Positions 7,926-16,807 of a stretch of DNA of 41,435 nt are shown piece after piece. The translations under genes were made by a program, and so were the position numbers. The DNA lies in IMG/VR virus record IMGVR_UViG_3300032116_000474, positions 1 to 41,435 of that record, one strand, 5' to 3'. Numbering within the stretch: position 1 is the first letter of the stretch; each line of letters opens with the position of its first letter. A model generated the notes under the pieces. It had not been told where the DNA came from, made no database searches, and was given only the letters and a program-made list of their open reading frames with translations. Source of the stretch: a virus.

Positions 7926-9346
7926 TGATAATCTTAGGAATTAACGAAACATCTCACGACGCATCAATATCTTTAATTAAAGATGGAGAAATACTTTTTG
8001 CAGGTCATGCAGAAAGATATAGCAAGAAAAAAAATGATTGGTACAACAACAAAAACATATATTTTGATATGCTTAACTATGGCACTCCAACACATGTAGC
8101 ATATTATGAGCATCCCCAACTTAAAAGATCACGAATACTATTAAGAGGTGGATCCGCAGACTGGAAGCCCAATATTCCAATGGATCTTCCAATCAAATAT
8201 TTTAATCATCACTATTCTCACGCCTGTGCTGGATATTATACTAGCAAATTTGACAATGCTGTTATTGTTGTTCTTGATGCTATTGGCGAATACAATACCT
8301 CCACAATTTGGGTAGGAGAAGGAAACAAGATAAGTCTAAAATATAAAAAAAACTATCCTGTATCTTTTGGATTATTCTACTCAGCATTTACTCAACTTAT
8401 AGGATTGATGCCAAATCAAGAAGAATATATTATGATGGGTATGGCTGCATACGGAGACTGGAAGCGGTACTATAAAGAAGTTGACGAATATTTTCCAAAA
8501 CACGACAAACAAAAATATAACTTTCACAAAGGTATTCACGATTGGGGAATGACAATAACAGAGCAAGATAGATTTGATATTGCTGCTGCAGTTCAGGTTG
8601 TATACGAGCAAAGACTAAACGAGTTTATGCATATGGCTTATACTTTGACTGGTAAGCAGAATCTTGTGTTTATGGGTGGATGTGCCTTAAATTCTTCAGC
8701 CAATACATTGCTGTGGAATATATTTAAAGATGTTTGGATTATGCCTAATCCTGGTGATGCTGGTAGTTCTTTGGGAGCAGCAGCAGCATTATACGGAAAG
8801 CACATTGACTGGAAGTCCCCATATCTTGGATATGATCTTGGTGGGGCATACCCCATTCAGAAAATTGTTGACGGTATATTAAAAGATGGAATCGTAGCAG
8901 TAGCATCAGGAAGAGCAGAGTATGGTCCACGAGCACTGGGAAACAGAAGCATACTTGCAGATCCAAGAGATCCAGACATTAAAGATAAGGTTAATAGTAT
9001 AAAACAAAGAGAGTTGTTTAGACCATTTGCTCCAATAGTATTGGCAGAGCATGCACATAAATGGTTTGATATGGATTTTAAAAGTCCTTATATGCAATAT
9101 ACAGTTAAATGTTTGCAGCCTGAAAAGATACCGTCAGTAGTACACAAAGACGGAACATCAAGAGTTCAAACAGTAGCCAAAGAGCAGCACTATGGGCTTT
9201 ATAGAGTTTTAAACAAATTCTATCTTAAGACTGGGGTGCCAGTACTTCTTAATACTAGTTTAAATATAAAGGGGCAGCCATTGTTAAATGATGAGGCAGA
9301 TATATTAAATTGGGAAAAGACATACAATACAAAGATTGTAAGATAA
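7925..9346 (+). CDS. Carbamoyltransferase, NodU/CmcH family
   Basis: 473 residues. GINETSHDASISLI opens the HSP70-actin-like N-terminal fold; NHHYSHACAGYY (His95, His96, His99) holds the metal-binding histidines; then FMGGCALNSSAN, the C-terminal carbamoyl-phosphate site RAEYGPRALGNRSILADP (~329-345), RPFAP, and VPVLLNTSLNIKGQP near the end. Family reaction: carbamoyl phosphate plus ATP to carbamoyl-AMP, then transfer to a hydroxyl, usually on a sugar or antibiotic. It is shorter than many relatives (~550 aa), missing some of the C-terminus. In this operon the acceptor is most likely a glycan also touched by the SGNH proteins. Confidence 0.93.
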   Translation: MIILGINETSHDASISLIKDGEILFAGHAERYSKKKNDWYNNKNIYFDMLNYGTPTHVAYYEHPQLKRSRILLRGGSADWKPNIPMDLPIKYFNHHYSHACAGYYTSKFDNAVIVVLDAIGEYNTSTIWVGEGNKISLKYKKNYPVSFGLFYSAFTQLIGLMPNQEEYIMMGMAAYGDWKRYYKEVDEYFPKHDKQKYNFHKGIHDWGMTITEQDRFDIAAAVQVVYEQRLNEFMHMAYTLTGKQNLVFMGGCALNSSANTLLWNIFKDVWIMPNPGDAGSSLGAAAALYGKHIDWKSPYLGYDLGGAYPIQKIVDGILKDGIVAVASGRAEYGPRALGNRSILADPRDPDIKDKVNSIKQRELFRPFAPIVLAEHAHKWFDMDFKSPYMQYTVKCLQPEKIPSVVHKDGTSRVQTVAKEQHYGLYRVLNKFYLKTGVPVLLNTSLNIKGQPLLNDEADILNWEKTYNTKIVR

Positions 9347-9347
9347 A

Positions 9348-10016
9348 ATGGCTTCAAAAACAAAAAACTATATAGATGGTTCTCCGTTCTGGGTTGATTC
9401 GGAAAATCTCTCATTTCCAGAACTAGAGCAGCAATCTTTTGTACCTCAAAAATGGGCAAGATATAACCTAGTTGAGCCAGAATATAGGTGGTTGCCAATC
9501 AGACCAATCAATAGATATGTCTCAAACTTATATCCTAGACCAGAATTATTATCAATTGATGGCAACACTGTAACCCTGCTACAAAGAACACATGCAGAAA
9601 TATGGGTTCAGCCAAGGTCTGACGGAGCACTATATGCTTTAGATAAATGTCATCAAAGACAATTTTATCCTTCTCCAAAGAGAATAAAGTCTGAAGGCTG
9701 TTTTTTTGCAACATACAGATTTTATATGCCGTGGATACCAGGGTTTAAAACATCAATAAAGATAAATCAGGCAAGCACTATATTTTCTCCATTTGTTATT
9801 GAAGAAGATGTCATTGATTTTGTTCCACCGCAAGATAGCGATTCGTATGTAGATACACCTTTTGTAAATTTTAATATAAAAAAAGATGGAGAACATATGA
9901 GAGACCACAGATATGGTATCATTGAGATAGGATCTCCTATGTTTGAGATAGTACTAAATGTTTCAGATTTGAAGTTGATAGAGATAAAGGAGGAGTATGG
10001 ACATGGAAGAGTTTGA
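9348..10016 (+). CDS. Unknown protein of the carbamoyltransferase operon
   Basis: 222 residues, one base after the carbamoyltransferase stop. Rich in Pro, Tyr, Trp and Phe, no signal or membrane segment. Features such as NTVTLLQRTHAEIWVQP and CFFATYRFYMPWIPGF suggest a beta-rich, perhaps cupin- or jelly-roll-like, fold, but I cannot assign a family. The 3' end overlaps the next gene by 14 bp, so the two are likely made together. Confidence 0.8.
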   Translation: MASKTKNYIDGSPFWVDSENLSFPELEQQSFVPQKWARYNLVEPEYRWLPIRPINRYVSNLYPRPELLSIDGNTVTLLQRTHAEIWVQPRSDGALYALDKCHQRQFYPSPKRIKSEGCFFATYRFYMPWIPGFKTSIKINQASTIFSPFVIEEDVIDFVPPQDSDSYVDTPFVNFNIKKDGEHMRDHRYGIIEIGSPMFEIVLNVSDLKLIEIKEEYGHGRV

Positions 10017-10743
10017 AGATTATAAAGAACTTAAGTTTATTAGTAATCAGCCAGGATTGGTATCACCAGAGCCATCATATAAAAAAATTCCACAGTGGTA
10101 CAGAGATTTAGGAAGACATGTTGACACAAATGATCTAGCAGCCCTTGGACCTATTAATGACAGGGGAGGAGATGGGTCTAATGTGTCTACAAAACTTTGT
10201 ATGCCATTCATGGATGCAATGACACTTGGATATCAGTATTGCCTGGAGGACGACTTAACTGTTGAAATAGCAAAAGATGGGAAGCCAAAACTTTCTTGGA
10301 AAAAAGATTTTATGTTAATGGATAAAAGACCTTTTGTTGATATGGCAATTCCTCATGATGTCCATCCAATTCAGTTTGGCGTTAAGATGCAGTGGTTTTA
10401 TGAAACACCACAGGATTACTCTTTGTTAATGACTATGCCACTAAACAGACCAGACCTACCGTTCTGGGTTCCTTCAGGATTGGTTGATGCCGATATATGG
10501 GGACTGCCAGTATTTCTTCCATTTTTTATCAAGAGAGATTTTGAGGGTACAATTCCAGAGGGTACTCCAATATCACAACTAATCCCAATTAAGAGAGAAC
10601 CTTGGGATTTGGTAGTTGACACAACAGAAGAAACATATGATAAGCATGACCTTATATCAGAAAATAGAAGATCACACATTACCGCACATTATAAAAAGTT
10701 TGCCTGGAGAAAAAAGCAATATACAAAGCCAGGGAAAGTATAG
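10003..10743 (+). CDS. Unknown protein of the carbamoyltransferase operon
   Basis: 246 residues from ATG 10003, nine bases after GGAGG; ATG 9997 is also in frame but too close to the ribosome binding site. It opens KFISNQPGLVSPEPSYKKIP and has IPQWYRDLG, HPIQFGVKMQWFY and RPDLPFWVPSGLV. Proteins of this type occur with carbamoyltransferase and oxygenase genes in environmental phages, but that is recollection, not a search. Probably a partner of the upstream protein. Confidence 0.8.
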   Translation: MEEFEDYKELKFISNQPGLVSPEPSYKKIPQWYRDLGRHVDTNDLAALGPINDRGGDGSNVSTKLCMPFMDAMTLGYQYCLEDDLTVEIAKDGKPKLSWKKDFMLMDKRPFVDMAIPHDVHPIQFGVKMQWFYETPQDYSLLMTMPLNRPDLPFWVPSGLVDADIWGLPVFLPFFIKRDFEGTIPEGTPISQLIPIKREPWDLVVDTTEETYDKHDLISENRRSHITAHYKKFAWRKKQYTKPGKV

Positions 10744-10749
10744 TATAAT
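10744..10749 (+). promoter_or_regulatory. -10 box TATAAT
   Basis: TATAAT directly abuts the TAG stop of the previous gene; an AAAGG site and ATG 10774 follow. No -35 box is evident. Confidence 0.6.
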
Positions 10750-10773
10750 AGGTATAGTCGAAAGGTAACACAA

Positions 10774-11433
10774 ATGATTGCAAATAATGCTGGTGGTACG
10801 CCATCAAAGCCACACAAATTCTTTGAAAGACACCTAGATATAGATCTACCAAGCCTTCAAGAATTTTTAGAAGAAAAATATAAGTTAATTGAAACAGCAC
10901 AACTTCGTGGTGTTGACACAATGGAAAATGATGATAAGTTCTGGATTGAGTCAGGAAGCCTATCAACGGTAAAGTGGAGAGAATACAATGTATTTCAACT
11001 ATATCATACAGGACTTCACACTCTATACAAGGCATTGTCTGACACAGTAAAAGAAGCATGCGAATACTATGGTGTTAACTTTGAAGAGCAGCAGTATTAT
11101 GTTCAGGGATGGTTTAATATTAATAATGCAGAGGTTGGAAAGTTAAACTGGCACGATCATGGCGGTCCATTTGCTCCCCACTTCCACGGATATTACTGTG
11201 TAAATGCAGAGCCTTCTATTACTCATTACAAACTATTTAATGATGATAGCCAGGTGGTAGATAATGTTAATAAGAATAATAGACTTATTGTTTCAGAGAT
11301 GGGACATCCACATGCTATGGGCGATTGGGCTTGGAGTGGCTCAAGAATTACCGTTGCATATGATATTGAACCACTAGAGTCTTTAATTTCAAACAACATG
11401 ACCATTGAGCAGCACTGGGTTCCTTTACTCTAA
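10774..11433 (+). CDS. Putative 2OG-Fe(II) oxygenase
   Basis: 219 residues. The C-terminal half has NWHDHGGPFAPHFHGYYCV (His127, His129), MGHPHAMGDW (His178 or His180) and GSRITVAYDI (Arg191), the metal-binding His residues and 2OG-binding Arg of the phage double-stranded beta-helix group related to TIGR02466. Likely an iron- and 2-oxoglutarate-dependent hydroxylase of protein, sugar or nucleic acid. First of four such genes in a row, interrupted by one glycosyltransferase. Confidence 0.75.
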   Translation: MIANNAGGTPSKPHKFFERHLDIDLPSLQEFLEEKYKLIETAQLRGVDTMENDDKFWIESGSLSTVKWREYNVFQLYHTGLHTLYKALSDTVKEACEYYGVNFEEQQYYVQGWFNINNAEVGKLNWHDHGGPFAPHFHGYYCVNAEPSITHYKLFNDDSQVVDNVNKNNRLIVSEMGHPHAMGDWAWSGSRITVAYDIEPLESLISNNMTIEQHWVPLL

Positions 11434-12276
11434 ATGAGTACTATCCAAGTATTTGTTTACGGTTTTAAAAGCAAAGATCTTTCTGAATCAGTAAAGACTA
11501 TGCTAGAAAATCAAAGTGGACAAAATGAAATATCTGTTGTAGTTTACGATCAAACAAACCTTAATCGCAATGAAAAGTTTAATGGGGTAGAGTATTCTCA
11601 TTTGCAATGGGATGGCATGATTTCAAAGTTCAAATACTTAAAAGACAAGGTTTCGGAATGCAACAAGGATTATTTCTTGTACATTGATGGAGAGGTATTT
11701 CTTGAAAGAAACTGGGACCTAGAACTTGTAATGGGTCATGGCGGAAGAGATATTGTTATCTCTGGCAATCATGCAGTTGAATTTGATCAATCAGAGTACA
11801 AGTTCTACACATCATACAAGCATCACGAAATCAACACAACAACCAAAACAAATTGGATTGATAAAAATTTTATTTTTATGTCAACTGAAAGATTTAAGAC
11901 TATGCCAAACATCTCTTTGTTAAAGCACTACGGTATAGAAGAGATATACTCTCTTTTTTGCTCCCTGAATAATGTAGAGGTTTATGCTTTAGCCACAGCG
12001 TGGTATAAAACAAATGGCAGCATATTTGATAATGACTTTATTCCGTTTTCACCAACAAGCAACTATAACCTTGTAATTGATACATTAAAGTCTTTGCCTA
12101 ATAGACTATTTCCAGTACCAGTAAATGTTGGAGTGTTGAGCAACTTAGTGGGGTATGACTTTCAAAGACTGTCACCATTGCCATTTGAAAGAAATGATAT
12201 AGACTATGATCCAACCATGAACCTGGACGCTATGGCATCAGAAAGATTTCACGGTTCTGGCAAAAGTATGTACTAG
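11434..12276 (+). CDS. Glycosyltransferase, GT-A fold, GlcNAc-transferase-like
   Basis: 280 residues, starting immediately after the previous stop. IQVFVYGFKSKDLSESVKTM opens a nucleotide-binding fold, and DYFLYIDGEVFLERNWD near residues 76-92 carries the acidic metal motif in place of DxD. This matches the group annotated as GlcNAc glycosyltransferases acting on protein hydroxyls, in which a prior hydroxylation supplies the acceptor. Placement between 2OG oxygenases fits hydroxylate-then-glycosylate chemistry; the link is inference. Confidence 0.75.
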   Translation: MSTIQVFVYGFKSKDLSESVKTMLENQSGQNEISVVVYDQTNLNRNEKFNGVEYSHLQWDGMISKFKYLKDKVSECNKDYFLYIDGEVFLERNWDLELVMGHGGRDIVISGNHAVEFDQSEYKFYTSYKHHEINTTTKTNWIDKNFIFMSTERFKTMPNISLLKHYGIEEIYSLFCSLNNVEVYALATAWYKTNGSIFDNDFIPFSPTSNYNLVIDTLKSLPNRLFPVPVNVGVLSNLVGYDFQRLSPLPFERNDIDYDPTMNLDAMASERFHGSGKSMY

Positions 12277-12282
12277 CAAATA

Positions 12283-12291
12283 TGGTATAAT
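12283..12291 (+). promoter_or_regulatory. Extended -10 promoter TGGTATAAT
   Basis: Perfect TATAAT with TGG in front; a short leader with CGAGGAG precedes ATG 12308. Confidence 0.8.
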
Positions 12292-12307
12292 TAATCGAGG
12301 AGAAAAA

Positions 12308-12853
12308 ATGATAACGGAGCCTTTTATAATAGAAAACTTTATAACTCCAGAAGATGCTGAAACTCTTTTACAAGAACTGAGACATCCTTCTGAAGTTAAT
12401 CCATACCCAGAATACTATAAGACAAGGTTTGGTGGAACTGGATACCCGTATAATGCTCGTGTTCTAGCAATACAAAAAAAGTATGCGCTATTATCAAATG
12501 ATGTACATCAAAAGGCCAACCCAGAAGAAGAAAAAGAAATAAAAACCTTTAAATGCTTTGGTTCAACTTGGCTTCCTGGCGGTTATGGTCTTCCTCATGT
12601 AGATGATCAAGATCCAGAACCATTTATTGAATACAGCACATGTATCTATCTTGATGAAGACTTTGAGGGTGGAGAGATATTCTTCCCAAAGATTGGTTTT
12701 AACTATAAGCCTAAAAAGTATTCTGGAGTTTTCTTTTTAAGCAGAGGAGAAAGATGGGCACACGGAATTACACCATTGGAAAGTGGATCAAGGTCAACTC
12801 TACTTTACATGCATACGACACAACTACAACATGTTGACCCAGACTTGGATTAA
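12308..12853 (+). CDS. 2OG-Fe(II) oxygenase, prolyl 4-hydroxylase type
   Basis: 181 residues. LPHVDDQ (His97, Asp99), YSTCIYLDEDFEGGEIFFP, RWAHGI (His152) and SGSRSTL (Arg162) make the complete HxD...H...R facial triad plus 2OG-binding Arg of P4H-like phage oxygenases. Length is typical of a minimal catalytic domain. Good ribosome binding site and its own promoter; the next gene starts 2 bp later. Confidence 0.9.
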   Translation: MITEPFIIENFITPEDAETLLQELRHPSEVNPYPEYYKTRFGGTGYPYNARVLAIQKKYALLSNDVHQKANPEEEKEIKTFKCFGSTWLPGGYGLPHVDDQDPEPFIEYSTCIYLDEDFEGGEIFFPKIGFNYKPKKYSGVFFLSRGERWAHGITPLESGSRSTLLYMHTTQLQHVDPDLD

Positions 12854-12855
12854 AA

Positions 12856-13680
12856 ATGACAGTTAATTTTAAAAATACAACATTTGCTATGCTTGAAAAT
12901 CATCCAGATGAGAGCATGATTCAGTGGACTCACTGCACAAGAGATCACTATTTAAAATTTGAAGAAATGTTTAGAAAAAATGTTCTTTTCTTTGATCCAT
13001 TTCTAGTTGATGGATTTTTTGAGAAATCAGACTTTGAAGAATTAAAAGGAATTTTAGAAGCAAAAGATATAAAAGATATTGCATATACAAAACAAATGAA
13101 TAAATGGGAAGATGCAATTAAAATACCAGACTATTTTTTTGATAAAGCGGTAAAAAGAACTCAAGAAATACTTGGAACAGAAGATGTTGAATTAGGATAT
13201 TATCTATACGCACATCATCAAATAACTGCAGAAGGTAGAAAACCATTCTTACAAGTTCATCTAGATTGGTCTCCAGGATGTTATATGGTAGATCTTCATA
13301 TAGGTGGCAACCGTGATTGGGGATTTGTTGCACACGACAAGGAATTTATCACTAAGCCAAACGATGCGATTATTGTTCAGCCAGAATTAGACTTTCACTA
13401 TAGACCAGCGTGGGGCTCCAGCGATCCATCTGAAAACTATAAGGCAGTATTTTTTCACCTAATAAGAAAAGACCATTGGAAAAATCTATATGGTAATGAT
13501 TTTATTAGAGATAAAGATTTTCTTGCTTTTCAACAACAAAGACTAGCAATTTGGCAAGACCTGTATGTTAAGCATGTTAGGTCTATTCCTGGACTTCCTG
13601 AACCAGTATTTAGCACAGATGAAGGCTTGACAGAAGATGACAAGAGAGTGTATAATGTAGAGAAGAAAGAGGTCATGTGA
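12856..13680 (+). CDS. Putative double-stranded beta-helix oxygenase
   Basis: 274 residues. LQVHLDWSPGCYMVDLHIGG (His135, Asp137) gives an HxD motif in a beta-helix setting; DFHYRPAWG (His181) is the probable distal His; NYKAVFFHLIR follows. The 2OG-binding Arg is less clear than in the neighbours. The N-terminal ~115 residues have no recognised fold. It overlaps the next gene by one base. Confidence 0.7.
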   Translation: MTVNFKNTTFAMLENHPDESMIQWTHCTRDHYLKFEEMFRKNVLFFDPFLVDGFFEKSDFEELKGILEAKDIKDIAYTKQMNKWEDAIKIPDYFFDKAVKRTQEILGTEDVELGYYLYAHHQITAEGRKPFLQVHLDWSPGCYMVDLHIGGNRDWGFVAHDKEFITKPNDAIIVQPELDFHYRPAWGSSDPSENYKAVFFHLIRKDHWKNLYGNDFIRDKDFLAFQQQRLAIWQDLYVKHVRSIPGLPEPVFSTDEGLTEDDKRVYNVEKKEVM

Positions 13681-14360
13681 TGTTTAATTATGAAATTTTA
13701 GGTGATGGATTAGTTTACTACACAAACCTAATTGATGATCCGTATAAAATTATTTCTGATATTGAAGAAGTAAATGATATTGTTTCTAAAGCAATCGAAG
13801 ATGGATCACACAATCCAGACAATAGCGTAGTAAAGCCTTGGCATAACTGGGACCACGATGACGGAAATATGAAGTTGCATTTTTGTAAGCAGAGATGGCT
13901 TCCAAGAACAGAAGATATGAGTTCAACAGATCCGTATTTTGCTCAGTATTCTTCTATATCTGACAGACTATTTAACGGTTTAGATACTGCATTTAAGCAT
14001 TATTCACAAGAAGTTTATCCATACGCTGGTAGAAATTTAAAGGGTAAAGAAGATAATATGAGCATCCTTAAATATGAGGAATCAGGATATTTACCAGCAC
14101 ACACAGATCACGGAAGTAGTAGTAGAACATTATCTGTTGTTTTATACCTAAACGATGACTACGAAGGTGGGGTAATATCGTTTCCCCACATTGGCAAAGA
14201 CGGTGTTTCTGTAAAGCCAAAAGCAGGAAGTGCAATATTCTTTCCATCTAACTATGTATTTGTTCATGAAATTAGCAGTGTAACAAAAGGAATTAGATAT
14301 GCATTGCCAAATTGGTATCATAACATGATCAACAAAGTCTACACGGATGGAACGGAATAA
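13680..14360 (+). CDS. 2OG-Fe(II) oxygenase, prolyl 4-hydroxylase type
   Basis: 226 residues from ATG 13680 (TGATG overlap), seven bases after AAGAGG. GYLPAHTDHGSSSRTLSVV (His141, Asp143), VLYLNDDYEGGVISFP, YVFVHEI (His196) and KGIRYALPNWYH (Arg206) are the full active site. A close functional parallel of the genes at 12308 and 28426. Confidence 0.9.
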   Translation: MFNYEILGDGLVYYTNLIDDPYKIISDIEEVNDIVSKAIEDGSHNPDNSVVKPWHNWDHDDGNMKLHFCKQRWLPRTEDMSSTDPYFAQYSSISDRLFNGLDTAFKHYSQEVYPYAGRNLKGKEDNMSILKYEESGYLPAHTDHGSSSRTLSVVLYLNDDYEGGVISFPHIGKDGVSVKPKAGSAIFFPSNYVFVHEISSVTKGIRYALPNWYHNMINKVYTDGTE

Positions 14361-14362
14361 AA

Positions 14363-14647
14363 ATGGAAAATAAAAATGTTGCAGATATAAATGATGCTCG
14401 TGTAAAAAACACAGCAGAAACTGTTGAATATATTGCAGAACTATTGGCCACCAATGATGGAGTTATTAAAGCGGGCCAGCATATCATAGAAACTCTTCAT
14501 TTAGAACTTGCTTTTATGTATGGAAAATATGAACAACTCTGTGCTGCTTATAAAAAACTTGCACAGGAATCAGGAAGCCAAGAGGCATTAACCGCTCACG
14601 ACATGAGCCATATGTCTTTTGTAGAAACTAACAAGGAGGAAATGTAA
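14363..14647 (+). CDS. Small helical protein, unknown
   Basis: 94 residues, predicted all-helical and acidic, no Cys; EYIAELLATNDGVIKAGQHI and ELAFMYGKYEQLC are the most structured parts. It precedes the endolysin with a TAATG overlap, so it may be produced with the lysis genes. No family recognised. Confidence 0.75.
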   Translation: MENKNVADINDARVKNTAETVEYIAELLATNDGVIKAGQHIIETLHLELAFMYGKYEQLCAAYKKLAQESGSQEALTAHDMSHMSFVETNKEEM

Positions 14648-15297
14648 TGTCAGCAAAGGGTTCAGTAGAAGCAATCATTGAGGTTGCAAAGAAGGAAGTG
14701 GGCACAATTGAAGGCCCTAAAGACAACGAAACAAAATACGGCGCATGGATTAAGGTTAACTTCCAACCATGGTGCCAGTCATTTGTTTCTTGGTGTGCGT
14801 TTACTGCGGGAGTAAAATCATTCCCCAAATCTGCATCAACAGTAGCAGCATCAGATCAGTTTAAGAAGGAAGGCCGTTGGTCAGATGCTCGTAATGATGA
14901 CCCAACCCCTGGAGACTGGATCTTTTTTGATTTCCCAGAAGATGGTGTAAATCGTATTTCTCATGTTGGTCTTTGTATTAAGAACAATGGTGACGGAACA
15001 ATTCAAGTTATTGAAGGAAACACTTCAGGAACTGCAAAGGGAGACCAGCGCAACGGCGGAATGTGCGTAGAAAAGACCCGTGCATATGTAAAGAACAACA
15101 AGAAGAAGTTAGTTAACGCTGTTGTTGGCTGGGGCCGTCCAGTTTATACTGGTGAAGAAAATGTTCCACTACTAAATAAGATCGTTGCATCTGCAAATAC
15201 CGCAGCACCAGTTAAGAAAGCAGCACCAAAAGAGATTAAGCCAACAGCAAAGAAGTCTTCTGGTGGCGGAGGAAAGTCACATATGGTGGCAATGTAA
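14647..15297 (+). CDS. CHAP-domain endolysin
   Basis: 216 residues. QPWCQSFVSWC (catalytic Cys43), NRISHVGLCI (His106) and VIEGN (~127) are the Cys-His-Asn/Glu core of CHAP amidase/endopeptidases that cut peptidoglycan. The C-terminus is a Pro/Ala/Lys linker ending SSGGGGKSHMVAM instead of a classical wall-binding domain. A nearly identical tail ends the holin-like protein at 21236. AGGAGG precedes the start. No signal peptide, so it needs a holin. Confidence 0.92.
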   Translation: MSAKGSVEAIIEVAKKEVGTIEGPKDNETKYGAWIKVNFQPWCQSFVSWCAFTAGVKSFPKSASTVAASDQFKKEGRWSDARNDDPTPGDWIFFDFPEDGVNRISHVGLCIKNNGDGTIQVIEGNTSGTAKGDQRNGGMCVEKTRAYVKNNKKKLVNAVVGWGRPVYTGEENVPLLNKIVASANTAAPVKKAAPKEIKPTAKKSSGGGGKSHMVAM

Positions 15298-15515
15298 TGG
15301 AATCTAAGAAAAGATCTTTATTAAAGACCATTAGTTGGCCATTAGTACACTTTTCATTTGTCTCTGGAATAATTTATTTTACTCTTAAATATTTTACTGG
15401 AGAAGCAGAATGGGAGTATGCTGGCCTATATGGTATATCATATTTAACATTAGAAATGATATTTTATTTTACACATGAAAGACTGTGGGCTAAATTTGGA
15501 AAGAAGGTTAAATAA
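15297..15515 (+). CDS. DUF2061-like membrane protein
   Basis: 72 residues. RSLLKTISWPLVHFSFVSGI opens a two-helix membrane protein with EMIFYFTHERLWAKF at the end, the pattern of DUF2061 (short predicted membrane proteins). TAATG overlap with the endolysin; a paralog lies at 16856. Role unknown; position after the endolysin would also suit a holin. Confidence 0.85.
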   Translation: MESKKRSLLKTISWPLVHFSFVSGIIYFTLKYFTGEAEWEYAGLYGISYLTLEMIFYFTHERLWAKFGKKVK

Positions 15516-15622
15516 TGCGTATTAAGATTATTAAATTTATTGTTAAAACTTTAGGGTATGAATGGGGAGGAGACAATCTTAATGCTCCGATCTGGACAAT
15601 AAAAGCCAAAAAGAAGAAGTAG
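15515..15622 (+). CDS. Small basic ORF (35 aa)
   Basis: MRIKIIKFIVKTLGYEWGG to a KAKKKK end. It starts inside the previous stop (TAATG) and ends 3 bp before the next start, filling the gap exactly. Short and basic like the micro-ORFs at 6923, 7845 and 16764. Function unknown. Confidence 0.55.
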   Translation: MRIKIIKFIVKTLGYEWGGDNLNAPIWTIKAKKKK

Positions 15623-15625
15623 TCT

Positions 15626-15811
15626 ATGGCACTGTACGAATATGATTGTATGCCGTGTGCACAAAGATATACCAAAGAGAGATCCATTAAAGAAGACGAT
15701 CCTGGATATAAGTGTGAAACTTGCAATTCATCTCTAGTTCGTGTATACTCTAATGTAGGAGCCGTTTTTAATGGTTCTGGATTTTATTCCACCGACAATC
15801 GAAGGGTATAA
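15626..15811 (+). CDS. FmdB-like zinc-ribbon protein
   Basis: 61 residues: ALYEYDCMPC then GYKCETCNSSLVRVYSNVG, two CxxC pairs in the arrangement of the FmdB-type zinc ribbon, ending with the usual GSGFYSTD. Likely a small zinc protein of regulatory or structural role. Confidence 0.85.
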   Translation: MALYEYDCMPCAQRYTKERSIKEDDPGYKCETCNSSLVRVYSNVGAVFNGSGFYSTDNRRV

Positions 15812-15812
15812 T

Positions 15813-16043
15813 ATGTTTACAATGATTAAAGATGATGTTAAAAAAGACTGGTTACTATCACCACATGATCGATGTGATAGGTGTAATGCGGAGGCTCTAG
15901 TAAAGGTTACTGGAATTACTGGAGAGTTGTTATTTTGTGGACACCATTATAACAAAATAATGGCTATTCCTGATGGATACAATAGTATGATGTCATTTAT
16001 GATTAGTGTTATAGATGAGCGAGAAAAACTATCTAAGGAATAA
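15813..16043 (+). CDS. Actinobacterial small Cys/His zinc protein (DUF7455-like)
   Basis: 76 residues from ATG 15813, six bases after GAAGGG. DRCDRCNAEALVKV and GELLFCGHHYNK form a CxxC...CxHH zinc site typical of small actinobacterial proteins, supporting an actinobacterial host. A longer frame from 15771 would overlap the FmdB gene and is not needed. One base separates it from the upstream stop. Confidence 0.82.
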   Translation: MFTMIKDDVKKDWLLSPHDRCDRCNAEALVKVTGITGELLFCGHHYNKIMAIPDGYNSMMSFMISVIDEREKLSKE

Positions 16044-16045
16044 AT

Positions 16046-16807
16046 ATGATTATTCAGATTATTGGTTTACCTGGTTCTGGTAAAACAGAATTAGCAAAAG
16101 CATTAAAAGAACGAATTAATGCTATTCATCTTAATGCTGATGAGGTTAGGGCAACAGTCAATTCAGATTTAGGGTTTAGCCCTGACGATAGAATTGAGCA
16201 GGCTCGTCGTATGGGTGAGATGGCAAGACTAATATCTAAACAGGGTGTAGCCCCAGTAGTCGTTGACTTTGTTTGCCCAACAGAAATAACTCGTAAAGCG
16301 TTTGGCAAGCCAGATATTTTAATCTACATGGAAACAATTGAAGAAAGCAGATTCGAAGATACCAATAAAATGTTTGAAGTGCCCCGTGATTTTGACATGG
16401 CTTTTATTAGTCATGAGTGGGATGCAAACGAAAAAGCAACAGAAATAATCAAGCAGTTTAATCTTCACGACTGGTCGGCACCTACAACGCTTATGTTGGG
16501 TAGGTATCAGCCCTGGCACGAAGGCCACCACGCCCTTTACAAAGAAGCAGGGAAGAGAACAGACCAAGTACTACTGGGAGTTCGTAATACCTACAACACA
16601 AGTGAGAAAGATCCTCTTAAGTTTGATCAGGTAAAAGAATACATTGCTAAGGACGATTTCATGAATGGGGCGTTAGTAATGAGGCTGCCCAACATTACCA
16701 ATATAGTTTATGGTCGTGATGTAGGCTACAAGATTGAGCAAGTCGATTTGGGGGCAACGATTCATGCTATATCGGCTACTGAGAAGCGTAAAGAAATGGG
16801 TATCTAA
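16046..16807 (+). CDS. P-loop kinase fused to nucleotidyltransferase
   Basis: 253 residues. Residues 1-140: P-loop GLPGSGKT (7-14), NADEVRATV and VDFVCPT, like APS kinase and related small-molecule kinases. Residues ~145-250: LMLGRYQPWHEGHHALY (150-165) with the HxGH-type signature (HEGHH) of cytidylyl/nicotinamide-nucleotide adenylyltransferases, closed by ISATEKR. This is the reverse domain order of NadR. Possible NAD or nucleotide-sugar salvage; the true substrate is not visible. AAGGAA precedes ATG. Confidence 0.85.
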   Translation: MIIQIIGLPGSGKTELAKALKERINAIHLNADEVRATVNSDLGFSPDDRIEQARRMGEMARLISKQGVAPVVVDFVCPTEITRKAFGKPDILIYMETIEESRFEDTNKMFEVPRDFDMAFISHEWDANEKATEIIKQFNLHDWSAPTTLMLGRYQPWHEGHHALYKEAGKRTDQVLLGVRNTYNTSEKDPLKFDQVKEYIAKDDFMNGALVMRLPNITNIVYGRDVGYKIEQVDLGATIHAISATEKRKEMGI

